The notes beneath the pieces are model-generated. The model saw only the letters and a list, made by a program, of their open reading frames with translations. It did no database searches and had not been told where the DNA came from. From Primulina eburnea (lineage: Eukaryota > Streptophyta > Magnoliopsida > Lamiales > Gesneriaceae): a stretch of 64,000 bases of DNA. The stretch spans positions 9,556,885-9,620,884 of the forward strand of contig NC_133102.1 of NCBI RefSeq assembly GCF_022965805.1. The letters are read 5' to 3'. The translations under genes were made by a program, and so were the position numbers. This document shows positions 44,705 through 56,439 of the stretch, one piece after another; position 1 is the stretch's first letter, and the number at the start of each line of letters is the position of its first letter.

Positions 44705-46534
44705 GATGATACTTGGATGCTATAGCTCTGAAATCCTTTAGGGCTGGTCGCCCCAAAATTCCATTGTAAGCAGATGGGGTGTCCACCACAGTAAATGTTG
44801 TCATCTTTGTTACCCGCCGAGGCTCATGTCCCAAAGATAGAGGAAGGACAATCTGACCGAGCGGCGGGATGACATGTCTTGCAAATCCATATTGAACATG
44901 ATATTGACAGAACTTCCATTATCAATAAAGATTCGTGCCACATCGTAATTGACAACAGTGGCCGTTACCACCAAGGCATCGTTATGAGGAGCCACAATGC
45001 CTCGGAGGTCATCCGGTCCAAAACTGATGACAGGATCCTGGGGTAAGTCTGTATCCCTAGATATTTCAAAATTCTCCAACCTCCTGCCATGCGCCTTTCA
45101 CGCTCGCCCGGATCCCCATCAGTAGCACCCCCCGAGATCATATGAATCATTCCTCTCGTAGGGTGGTTATCCTCATTCGTTCCCCTCCTCGGTTCAGCGG
45201 GCTCCCGAGAGACATCCTGACCTCGACTTCTCTCCTCGGCTTCTCGATCCTCTGATGTATCCACGGAGGGCCTCGAACCTGCCTAGAAGATGGGCGAGAT
45301 CTCAGTTCACTCCTGGACGAGGATCCTTCTTGTCTACCCCGCGGCAGAGGTCGGGCATTGCTCTCAACTCTCTGCGACTTCTCATCCTTCTCCCTTGACT
45401 CCCTTACCTCCATAACCTTATCCCAGCTCCTATTCAGAGGAACATGTGATGAGAATTGTCCTCTACTTCTGGTTCTGTCCTCCTCCCTTTCACATGCACC
45501 TCTCTTCTTACCGCCCCTCTTGGCTCCCTCCACCCTACTCCCTCCGAGTCGGTTTTCCATCCTTCTATATCGTTGGACATCTTCCAATTTACATATTTTT
45601 CCGCCCGAACTAACAAGTCATCATAGCTCGACGGAGGCTTCTTGACCAGCGATTTGAAGAATTCTCCCCCCCTCAGCCCTTGGTTAAAGGCATTTATCAT
45701 GATGTTGGGGGTAGCAGCTGGTATTTCCAATGCTACGCTGTTGAAGCGCTGGACAAACTCCCGTAAAGTTTCAGCCTCTTGCTGTTTCATTACAAACAAA
45801 CTCAAGTAGTTTTTCTGGTGCCTCTTGCTGCTGGCGAATCGGTGCAAGAAAGCTGCAGACAAATCTTCGAAAGACTGTATGGAGTTGGGCTGCAGGGTAT
45901 TAAACCATTGTTGGGCTGATCTTACCAACGTGCCCAGAAACACCCTGCATCTAACTCCATCCGAATATTGGTACAACAGAGCCGCATTCTCGAATCTCCC
46001 CAAGTGCTCTTCGGGGTCCGTATGTCCGTCATATTCTCTAACGTTCGATTGTTGGAAATTTGGGGGAAGCCCTTCTTCAAAGATGGATAGTGAAAAAGGG
46101 CTTCTTTTCTTGGGTACCGGCGCCCTGCTTCCTACCTGCTCCCTCAATCTCCGTATCTCCTTCCACATCTCCCCCATCTCACTAATCTCTCCACTTTGAG
46201 GGGGTTGCTTATCTTCAACCCTGCTCTGGTGGACTTCAACATTTTCCTCACGCTCCTGCGGGGCGGCCTGTTCCTCTACAAAGATAGATTCTTGATTCTT
46301 TTTCATGGCCTCATCCACAGTTCGGGTGATAAATTGGCCCAGCTGTTCCGGGGTCAAGTTCCCCACATTCTCATTGGGACGGGTTTGCTCGACCCTCGTC
46401 TCGTGAATGGGCTGCTCAGTTCTTGTCTCTTGACGAGGTTGTTCCTGTCTTGCCTCAGCATGAGATGGGTCGGGTCTCCTCCGAGGACGCGATGATGCTG
46501 AGGTGGCTCTTCCACTCCCTCTCCTCCCTACCAT
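44705..46534 (-). pseudogene. Gag and protease of the Tat-type element
   Basis: ATG at 46534. The frame to 45434 gives an Arg/Glu/Gln-rich head, then the Gag core FEEGLPPNFQQSNVREYDG, DPEEHLGRFENAALLYQY, FHRFASSKRHQKN-like sequence and LREFVQRFNSVALEI, typical of Tat/Athila-type Gag. After frameshifts the protease reads IVAPHNDALVVTATVVNYDV, then RIFIDNGSSVNI (the usual DTGSS is DNGSS here) and, in another frame, SAYNGILGRPALKDFRAIAS. Coding ends there and the minisatellite begins: reverse transcriptase onward is absent. Confidence 0.85.
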
Positions 46535-46555
46535 CTCTACGTCTCAACTCAAAGA

Positions 46556-46921
46556 TTCCCACAGACGGCTCCAAGCAATACTCACGGGAAATTTAGGGTC
46601 CGCTCCAGCAAGTGTCACTAGTACAGATGCAGGGTTTTGAAATTGTCTCGAGCCTGAAATCACGAAAAAGACCGTTAAGAGGGGGCCAGAAGGGTGTCTT
46701 GGCGTAGCACCTCCGACGCTCAAGTCAGTTACTGAGGATATATGAGGGGAAGCAGCTAAGGACGCTGCTGAAAACAATATAGTGAATGAATCAACTGAAC
46801 ACTCAAACCTGATATTTATAGGAGAATACCTGGGCTTCTCATGGGTCCTTAACCTGTGGGCCCTAGAGATGGATCGGGAGTTTAGGTCTGATCTTGATGG
46901 GTTCATCCTTGGGATATTACA
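46556..46921 (-). repeat. Primer region and probable 5' LTR of the Tat-type element
   Basis: On the minus strand TGTAATATCCC starts at 46921, a TATAAATAT box lies at about 46812-46820, and GGAGCCGTCTGTGGGAA (46557-46573) resembles the GGCGCCGTCTGTGGGAA primer region common in Tat elements. The LTR would be about 350 bp, but its inner end is not a clear CA and no second LTR is available for comparison. Confidence 0.55.
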
Positions 46922-47659
46922 TGGCTAATAATTCGACCATATATTTTCAATCACTACATAATTTTGGATTTATCATCACAATATTCACATGTTAATCACT
47001 TGGTAAGTTGTACGTATTTAAACTCCCCCCAAAAAAAGAAGGAAAGTTACTGGAAAATTTAGTTGAACCCATTTTGGTCAAAATCTATCTTCTTTAAATT
47101 ATATATATTCACCGATTTAATTTAATGCGATAGGTAAAAAAAACATCAATACAACAATAAATTTTAGTTTAAAAAATTGATGTTGTGATTATTTGTATTA
47201 ATTATTTGAAATATTTGTTTGATTTTTGAATCAAATAAAGATAATTTCAATGGAAAATTTTATATTTATAGTATATTAATCAAGGGTTATATATTTATTT
47301 AGGAAATAAAATATCAATCTTTACCAAATATTTTCTTCGTACAATAAGAAATCAATACAAAAATTCGCACACACACGCACATAGTTACACGTCAGCAGCC
47401 ATTTTCACCGTGAGAGTGACACGTGTCACAGGTATGCCAACGTGGACCCCAACAAGCGACCGAACCCTTTAAAAGTCGCACGAAAATGAGCCTGCTCCTA
47501 TCTCACTCGCTTGCTCACTGACTCACTCACGTTCTCTCTTTCTTAAATCATCTTTTTGGGATTAATTCCACCGATCAAAAATCGGGCCAAGTAGTATCGA
47601 AATTCCTATCTCCCGTATGTGAATTCAACCGCCTATTAGAAACTATTTTGCACGATTTT
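46922..47659 (+). promoter_or_regulatory. Promoter and 5' UTR exon of the RING gene, with G-box
   Basis: A 12-bp perfect palindrome TGACACGTGTCA (47417-47428) contains the CACGTG G-box / ABRE core, and an ACGTCA lies just upstream near 47388. A TTTAAAA box lies near 47470. The following leader is CT-rich (CTCACTCGCTTGCTCACTGA) and a GTAAGG donor at 47660 starts a 5' UTR intron. The AT-rich sequence 46922-47340 shows nothing else. Confidence 0.6.
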
Positions 47660-48826
47660 GTAAGGGGTTTGTATGATTGGTCAATCGATGAGTTAATTTG
47701 TTGTTACGGTGATTTCATGCGATTGGTGTTTTTTTTTGTGTGTGTGTTGTGGGATTCCATTCTGATTGTGATTGTTATTTTTCTTTTTGAAGGAAAAATG
47801 AGAGGGGTTCAAGATTTCTTTTGATTGAGAGTTTTCTGATTTTCTGAACTCCTTGGGTTTGGATAAAATTTTAATTGTTAAGGTCGTAATTAGCTGGTTA
47901 GTTGATGTTTTATTTTGATTTATCCTCATTGGGTGTCAAACGTTATTTGGAATTGAACATTTTGGGTAAAATGTCACTATTTCTTGGTTGCACATAAAAG
48001 CCTTATTCTCTCAGTGTTTTTTCTTGTGCGAATATGCATGTTATGTGTAAAAGCGCTTTGCTCTCTGTTCTTTTGTGGGGTGGTGGGATAGTATTGGTGT
48101 TTATTGAAGATTTTCATTATTTTCTGATCATTTTCGTTTGCATTCTTTTGATGTAATATGAATCTTTTTTGCTCGTAATATTTATGTACATAAACCGGGA
48201 TTGTGGAATCGACACGAACTGTTTCCAAGGACCTGGTGTGGGTTCTTTTGTTTGTTTCAATGCTGAAACTAGGTCGGCAAGATATACGTGCATTTGCAAA
48301 TGCTGCATCATATTTTTGAAGTGAAAATAATCAAATACATGAATCTCTTGGAATCAATTTACTCGTGCATCCAAATGATTGTGGACTTTTTAGCTATGTA
48401 CAGAATAGATCGTTACATAGTGAGAGGAAATCCAAATGATCCTTTAATAAATACTGGAAATGTGAAGAAGGGCGAACACCCAATTTTTGTACTTGCGTTG
48501 AAAATTCCTTGCTGTTGGTGGGCTTGAAGTAATTTCGATTTCGAGTATTATTTGTTGCGTTCTAGAACACTCTTAAGATTTATTTGACCTAATCTTTCTA
48601 AAAGTTACTAGTTTGACTTCTATTTCCTGTCATGTGACTCATCTCTCTAAGTTAATATCACCTACATGTTGCTTAAAATTGTTGACAGTAGAAAAATGTC
48701 ATACTCGTGCTTTAAAAGATACTGTTTAATTTTATATGCATTCCCGAGCCATCACCCGTGCATTTATACATTTAATTCCCATGAAATGAGATAATGACAA
48801 AGATTCTCTTCCATTATTGTGTTTAG
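47660..48826 (+). other. 5' UTR intron of the RING gene
   Basis: GT-rich and T-rich sequence from the GTAAGG donor (47660) to the TGTTTAG acceptor (48826); the coding exon starts with ATTGTACAAA and the ATG at 48837. Large leader introns are common in plant housekeeping genes. Donor choice is inferred. Confidence 0.5.
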
Positions 48827-48836
48827 ATTGTACAAA

Positions 48837-51800
48837 ATGAGATTTGGGGACCACCAAACTACTTTGACTGGTCCAATGGAAGGACATTGCGAGCTTGACC
48901 TAACCATTAAGCCCAGTGGAGGTGCTGATGTTGGTCGGACGCATCTGGATTATGTTCAGTTTCCTCGGCAAGGCATAGAAGTAACTTGCCAGTCCCACCA
49001 AAATAAGTATGATAATGAAAGCAATGTGATTGTTGGTAGTACACATTTTAATGGCTCAGTATCCAAAACCGATGCAAATTTGATTGATGTCAGAAATGAT
49101 GCATATAAGTTCCTTAGAGTATCAGAATGGTCTCATCCTGCAGGGAATGCAGATTATCACAAATCACAATTGGGCATGGATTTCACTCAAATTAGAGAGG
49201 AGACTGCCTCATATCATCTGGCTGGGTCATGTAGACCAGAAGCTAAAGCTAGCAAGTCAGAGATGCGTGGAAACTTTTCTAATTCAGGATGCAGGACATC
49301 TATGCTATCACCTGTTGAGACTGCTAGTGAAAAAGGAAATGAGAATGACGTGAATGCCACTGCTCTTGGATTTGGAATAGGTGATGGGAGTTTTCTGAGA
49401 CTTGCTATTGGAGGTGGTCCAGAAACCAGATCCAATAGTAATTTTAGTATTCGGGAAATTTCCAGTAAATTAGAGGAAGTGGGTTCCTCCCCACATCACA
49501 ATTATCATTCTCAGAAAACTGCAGGGTACCCCTTGAATCATGCTCAATCCACGGATAGAGCTGCAAGAGTACAGTTTAATGCTGGTGGGTTGTCAAACAT
49601 GGTCAGCAGGACATCCACTTGTGAAGGTGGTGGGCTTTTTACTGGTGCCAATGGCTTGATAGGATCTAACCCATGTTCCAGTTCACAGATTCCACAAGTT
49701 AATGTACAGAGGGATTTTTCTTTCTGTGCTGATCATAGTTCAGGTTTGCGACATGATCAGAATCCTTTGCCATTGCCTTATAGTAGAACTTTTATGTCTC
49801 ATCCTGGATATGCTGTGCCATCACTCTTGGAGTCACAACTAACCAAGCCCACTTATTTCACAAGTCAATCAGTGTCTGTTCAGCATCAGAATTATTCTGG
49901 AAAAAGTTCCATTAATGTCTCACCAGAATCGTTTTCAAGATTCCCTATTGACTGGCAAAGAGGAAACTCTGTGAGCCATTCACAATTGCGTGAGTCATAA
50001 CTGTCACTTTAATTTTGCTGTATTCAAGTTCAAGGACGCAATTTGCCTTTTATGTCATCTTTTTATTGTTATGAAGGAAAGTCTTATCTGAAATTTAGGA
50101 TGTAATAAGCAAAGCCTATTATGCATATGTTTTTCTATATTTATTGAAGGGAATAGTAGTACACCAGATAGACTTAGATACATTGAAAGAAACACCGTTT
50201 CTGCATTTTCTTTAAATACGAAAAGTGCTGTTATAGGCTCCAAAGTTGACAAATACCGCCAAATTTGCTCAATGAACCATCATACCCGAGTTATCTGTGT
50301 TTGCATGTTATCAATTTAACGAAAACCTGATCTCGGAAAGGGATGTGGGGAAAATTTGTCTTCTCAACATATATCACTAGTATGACAGTCTATCCTAGAA
50401 TTTATAGCTTGTCTCTGAAATTCTTTAACTTTGTACTTCATGCAGGAAAATTGAATCCATTGACAGGTGGTAGACAAACTCAAATTTCTAATGGTGTTCC
50501 TTTCCCAGTGAGTGTTGAACCACATGGTAAGCCATCTATGTCATTTTTTGACGGACTTTGTTAATAATCGATTTGATTTTGTAATTTTGGCTTGATCAAT
50601 ACAGTTTTGAGTTTCACAACTGTGAATCAGTAGTTTCATTTTTGCATTATTTTTTATGCCCTTTATTAGGAAATGCAGCTTCAATTACAGAAGGTTCCTC
50701 GACAAACGCTGCTAACATTGGTTCTTTTCAAACAAGTATTCAACCATCTGGTAAGCTTATTTACTTCATCTCAATTTGTTGTGTGTTTTTAAGTAATAAA
50801 TCTGTAAGCATGTCAATCAGTACCACTGGCATCAAACACATGTTTTGAATAGGTGGGCTATTGAAGAGACCTGGTTCAGATTAAGTAATCAAATATTGGT
50901 ACCTGTATATTTCAAAACTTTAAATTATGGGAATTTTGAGGTGTACAAAGTTTTTATTTCGAATTTGTGTCAGAAAAGGACCATGTAATGTCACATACAA
51001 AGTCAGACATTTCAAAATAAAATGCAATTATATATTTATACATGTTTTTAATAAAAAGAAAATAGTTACGTCATGCTCCAAGTATATGGAATGGAGCCAA
51101 TGTAAGTGAAACCTTAGACAAATTTGTTTTACTAGCAGCCACTTCATAACTATTTATTAAAACTACATACAATATTGATGCTACCTAATATTTGTAACAC
51201 GTGAATATTTTGAAGGCATTTAGCATTTGAGAATTATTGACTTCTTCTTTTGTAACAAAGTTTTTGCAGTCTAAAGAGCGATATTGCATGGAAGAATGGT
51301 AGAATAGACAATACTTTTCATTTTAAATCATCAATGAAATTTAAATAAAATTTCAGGATTTTTTTATGAAATTCTGTTACTTTTGTCAAGCTATTCTTAA
51401 ATTCTGGTGAAACATCTGCAAATTTAAATTGTTAGTAGAGTTTGTTTTTATTGATTGGGAATATTAAATTTCCGTTGAGAATTAAAGTGTTCAGAAAACC
51501 AAAATTGAGGTGTCACAAATCTTTATTTTATTAATTCTTCAGTTAGCTGGGATTTAATTTTTTGAAGGAGAGATTTAGTGTCTCTGTTAAAAATATCATA
51601 AGAGTTGCCTTAATCTTCATTTAGATCCCCTTAGAAATAAAGATGTGTCTTGGTCTAGCCAATTTGAAAGTTGTGACTATGAGAAGTTGCATGGCCCGTA
51701 TGTTTCTTTACAAAGTAGCTGTCTAGTTTTACAACTTTTCGCCGAGCACCTGCAGCTGTAATAAAAGCTGTAGCTATAAAAAAGGCATCTTAACTATTTT

Positions 51801-54600
51801 TTTTTTGATAGGAAACAGTTTATATTGATTATGAAAAAAAGTTACGTGGTACAATAAGCGGATAAGAAATCCGCTCTAATGAAAGTAAAATATATCAGAC
51901 AACACCACTATCATGACATTACAAATTTCCAGTCCCTAGCCAAGTCTCCGATAGTAAGATGCCGATATTCACTCAGTGTCGTCGACCAGCTTGCAACTTT
52001 GAATTTAATTTTATCCCAGACATCGTCAACTGCTTCCGACTTATCTTCAAATATTCTGGCATCTTAACTTATTTATATTGCATAGGAATCTAAGTATCAT
52101 GTTTCTATTGTTGTATAACATAAACATCAGTACAGACAGTGAACAATTGCTACTTTCCTAGATGGCTAGATACACAGTGATGATTTGACTAAAACTTACA
52201 AATCTGATTGTAGTTATCGAGTTTAAGTATGCTTTTTTAGCATGCATATGCTTATAAAATATTAAATTTAAATGGGTGCTTGTTCTTCTCAGGGCAGCTA
52301 TTTTCTCCTCAAAATGTTAGTGCTACTGAAGCTCATGGGTATCGTTTGTTCCCTGGGAGAAGAGGATTTCCAGTTTCAAAAGGCAGCACGGTCCAGTCCG
52401 TTGTCTCTAATCCATTCCCGAGGAGGCTCGGGGTTCAACCTATTAACATTGCTGCTGCTAGAGTTGGTGAGCGTGTGTGTTCTTAGCGAGACTGCGTTGG
52501 TCATGTGTTCGTTCTTCGTTTATATGCTCTTGTTTGTGAAAATTACTATCAGTGCACGCAGAATGAGAGAGTTTGATTATTAGTTGATTGGTTAATTTCC
52601 AATGATTTACAAGTACCACTACTCCAAATACGTCTCTTGACATGTAAGAACATATGGTGACCTAATTGCATCAATACATTTTTTCAATTCTAAACTGCAC
52701 CGTTGGATGGCACTCTGAAAGACAGGAAAAACAGAAGCACATACCATGCAACTCAGTCATTTTACTGTAAATATTATATTCTATGCAAGTGATGATCATT
52801 TGTCATTGGTATCTTTTTGGTGTAAAAAAGAAACACAGCAAACTGAGCCCAGAAACGAATAGGTTGCATTAGGTTCTGTCAAGTTTTATTTGGCATGAAA
52901 TTTTCTAAATAATTCAGGTTATGTGAACTCTTGTGAATAGACCTCTATTTTCTGTCAGTATTTTCTATACAGTTCCATACCTTTTGGTTTTCTTTACTTT
53001 TAGAAATAAGGATATACCTGAATGGGTATGATTTTGTGATTCATGCTGTTTGTGCCAGGCCCTTCTCAAACAGGTTTGGATTCCCGCATTAACTACCTTG
53101 GCCACACGGTACCCTCAGGTCATTATTTCTGAAATATTTGAATTGGCTATTTGTTGTGCCATTTGCTTTCAACTTTGAGATTTTTTAATTTAATTTGCCT
53201 TGTCGTTTGCACAATCTAGGCCAACATGTTCGTGTCATGCCATCACATTTATCCAAGGATTTTCATAAAGGTAGTTACATTTTTGGTTCCTAATAGACTT
53301 CGGTTGATTCTAACCGCAACCCCTGTGATTATGGCTGAGGAATTTTCCCCTTTTTCATGTTATTTTGATCCAGCTGCACAATTTGGAGCTCAGCCTCAGG
53401 CTCTTCCTATTCCTCATCATCGGTCATTGAAAAGATGTGCTATTGAAAATTCTACTGCCACACTCCCAAATAACCGCAGAAAGATAATTCCTGGACCAAT
53501 TATACATGGATCAGTACCCCAGCAAAGGAAGTGGTCTCCTGCTCCTGTTCCAACTCCAGCTCAAATACCCTCTGCCCCTTTTCACATAAAATTTCAAGGT
53601 ATGTCTCGCTTCTGGCTCTTAGCTTGTCATTACTTCTTTTCCAACATCGGACTGCGTTTGTTAATGTACTTCAACTGTGTAATTGGTATCGAATTTTGAC
53701 CAACTTATGTGGTGTGTGACTACCCATTTTGTTTTTGGGAGTCGTGCCTCAGAATTGATTGTTATGATATCTGGTTAAATTGCTTGCATGTTCTCGAGAG
53801 CTTTTCTTGCGTAAGTATTCACCTCTTGCTTACACCTAACAAAATGAGCACCAATTTTCATCTTCTGCAGAAAATATATACCACTTCGATTTGAATTTTT
53901 TATTGGGTAATTTTGTTCACATTACTCTAGTAGAGCTGATGTGCATAAATTACTATAACTTCAAGTGCTAAAAGTTCAACTAATTAGTCCAAGTTTCTTT
54001 GTATTTATATACTGAATTATGAGTCAGAGCAAGGTGCAATAGTGCGTCCGGAAAAAAGAAAGGAGAATGCATTCATTTTTAAGGAGAACCTCCTCTAGGT
54101 AATGCCGAAATCAAACTATTTGTCCCGTCCAAATATCTTAATTACATCTCTCTCATGGTGGAATAGATGTGACCAATAATTTTTTTAATTTCGAGATACA
54201 TTTGAATAGAAGGTAGAGGAGACAGTGTGGCCATCATGTTGACCATTTCGAACCTTAGACAAGATACACCTATAATTTCCACTAGAGAGGTTGCATCACA
54301 TGAACAGACATCATAGCTGTATTTGTTCCTCTGATATAATGATCGTCACAATCCAGTAAGCTTGTGCACATCATTGTAGGTTTTGATGTACCTCCTAAGC
54401 CATGTGGATACAATTGCTTCTTGTGCAAAAGAGATCTCTTGTTCACAGCAGAAGGCCCAGTATATCAGCCTGCTGCTCCCCCAGCTGTTGCTGTTCTTCC
54501 TTGTGGGCATACGTTTCACGACAGTTGCCTGCAAAGAATTACTCCAGAGGACCAATCGAAACATCCTACTTGCATTCCTTGTGCAACCGGTGAAACATAA
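48837..54600 (+). CDS. RING-H2 zinc finger protein, probable E3 ubiquitin ligase (multi-exon)
   Basis: Exons by GT-AG borders, all splitting codons after the first base: 48837-49989, 50446-50526, 50670-50750, 52293-52466, 53059-53118, 53220-53270, an exon ending at 53598, and 54380-54600 with TAA. About 700 residues. The first coding exon (384 residues) and middle exons are polar, Ser/Asn/Gly-rich and lack a known domain. The last exon carries the finger: YNCFLCKRD (C-x2-C), LPCGHTFHDSC (C-x-H-x2-H-x2-C) and TCIPC (C-x2-C), eight ligands in RING-H2 order. Such proteins usually pass ubiquitin from an E2 enzyme to substrates. Exons 50446-50526 and 50670-50750 look duplicated. Between 53270 and 53340 the frame is not continuous: in-frame TAA TAG at 53291-53296 and an apparent 1-base loss near 53333, so this allele may be damaged or spliced unusually. 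Confidence 0.75.
51796..52057 (-). mobile_element. Short LINE 3' fragment in an intron of the RING gene
   Basis: Flanked by a 12-bp target duplication GGCATCTTAACT (51784-51795 and 52058-52069). The poly-A tail shows as a T run at the left end. The minus strand encodes the end of a LINE ORF2, ARIFEDKSEAVDDVWDKI and LTIGDLARDWKFVMS with a stop, comparable to the C-terminus of the LINE at 890-3485. A strongly 5'-truncated insertion. Confidence 0.88.
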
Positions 54601-55801
54601 AATTTTCCTGGAATCTATTGACACCGTGGGATGACAACATATAAAGTTCATCAAGATTTTGTTAAAGTAGGAGTATAGAAAAGAAAACTTGAATTGGGAG
54701 TTGATTGATAATAGACTTCATGTAAACTGTACGTAGATAGAAGTGTGTCCATTCTGTGCTGGCCTTCTATTAGCTGGTTTAACTGGAGATGGTAATAACA
54801 GTCTTATTGCTTTGATATAAAAAAATTTATTTGAGTTTCATATTTAATTTTCTTTGGCTGTATTGGGGACATGAAATTAAAATTTATGAATTTCGATTAT
54901 AGTTACTAATTAAACAATGTGTTAAATATTAAATGTATACCTTATTTTTCCACATTAGTTGTACAAAATATGACGAAATTCAAAGGCATAAAATCCATTG
55001 TAATTAACGTCAAATATTATATAAATTAGTTTATAATTTTTTTAAACACAATATATTGGAAACTCATAGATTTGTACTCATGACATCCAAAGAAACCTTC
55101 ATTTTTATTTTAATCATAGTTTTGAGTTTTATATGTTAAACATACATGAATTTTGATTCATGTCATCGTTATCTTGCGTGATCGGTTAAAATAATTGGAC
55201 TCATGTCTTTAGTCTCGATTTGGTCATTTCAACAAAATTCGATATATATATCTTGAATATTATACTTCATGTACACATACCCTTTTGATTATTAATAATA
55301 GTCGATTATTTAGACTCACTCGAATTTAAAAAGTCAACCCTTTTAATTCTTTTCGTTAATGAGAATTTTCTGAATGAAATATGTGTAGTATATAGACACA
55401 CACATAAAATTCTTCATTTGATTCAGAGAATGAGAGGAAGAATGATGATGTAATAAATTGAAATATAATATTAACATCACTACTTTTTACTCAAATTATA
55501 ATTACACGGATATATATGAATTTCCATCCTTCACATGATATCATAATGAATCTATACAAACTTTTTCATGATATAATTGATTGCATATAAGTTTTGGTCA
55601 AATTCAATTTGGAGAAGATTTTTTTTTTAAAGAACAATTTTTGGCATATGATGATATATTGATTCAAAGTCAAATTGAATCTAACAATATCAGGTTTTTT
55701 AGTTTTTCTAAAATATTTTTTTTTTATTAGGTGCCATAAAATTAGGGCTTAAACTGGCGTCTTTTGAGTGTCATCTCATCTCATCTCATTTGATTCTATA
55801 T
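54601..55801. other. 3' UTR of the RING gene, then AT-rich intergenic DNA
   Basis: The transcript probably ends around 54800-54850, where short A runs occur (no perfect AATAAA was noted). The rest is AT-rich without frames; TCATCTCATC repeats lie near 55765. Confidence 0.5.
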
Positions 55802-55806
55802 GCTAC

Positions 55807-56343
55807 TGTAGTGAATAAAATCAGAACTAATGCTATATGACAAGAACCCCGAATCAAGCACCAACACGAGAACAGTAAGATGCCAAAAAACCACATACAG
55901 CAAAACACAAGAATTACGTGGTTCGATCAATACGATCTACATCCACCGGTAGGAAAGAACAATATATTGAATAAGATCAAGTTACAAGGAGTTAACAAGA
56001 CAATCTCAATGATCCCTTCGATTTCTCGCTACAATCACAAAGAACCACAATTCACTCATGTATCTCACTTCTTCACGCACAAGTAGATACACTCTTGAAT
56101 TGATATCTCAGCCCTCTTTTTCTATATATATAGAATGCCTTCCTTCTGAATATATCTATATATATATATATGCTGATCCTGTATATGTGATCTCTAGCTG
56201 CCTTTTTCGGTTTCATTTCTTGATTCCTTTTCATTTTGTAACCAATTTATGTTAAGTCCACAAGGCAATCATATGGCATTGACTTCTGACTCAGCGGGAG
56301 TTGTACATAGTCTACAAGAATTTATCAACATTTCTGAATTACA
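55807..56343 (-). repeat. Left LTR (3' LTR) of copia element 3
   Basis: 537 bp; includes a (TA)n run near 56151-56170 that is shorter in the other LTR. Confidence 0.92.
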
Positions 56344-56439
56344 ATTCTCCACCTTGTTGTCAATTCTCGTATCAACATTAGTTGCTCTTCCTCCTTCTGA
56401 GCCTTAACTTTTAAGGCTCTATCTCTATTTTTAAATTAA

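Larger units (their letters stand above)
40981..46921 (-). mobile_element. Damaged Ty3/gypsy element of the Tat type with an opposite-strand gene
   Basis: Reading the minus strand from 46921: a short LTR, a GCCGTCTGTGGGAA-type primer region, gag (46534-45434), protease (to about 44705), a 60-bp minisatellite (44352-44700), and then, on the opposite strand, an extra coding region (44121 back to 41961) with its own TATA box (41043). Reverse transcriptase, RNase H and integrase are missing and no 3' LTR is seen; the far end is cut off against copia element 2 at 40980/40981. Extra antisense ORFs between pol and the 3' LTR are known from Tat-lineage elements (Retand, Grande), which is the basis for treating both strands as one element; that linkage is inference. 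Confidence 0.65.

Noticed and set aside
52272..52583. 103-codon plus-strand frame over an exon of the RING gene
   Set aside because: Wrong frame; the GT-AG borders and phase select the overlapping frame at 52293-52466.
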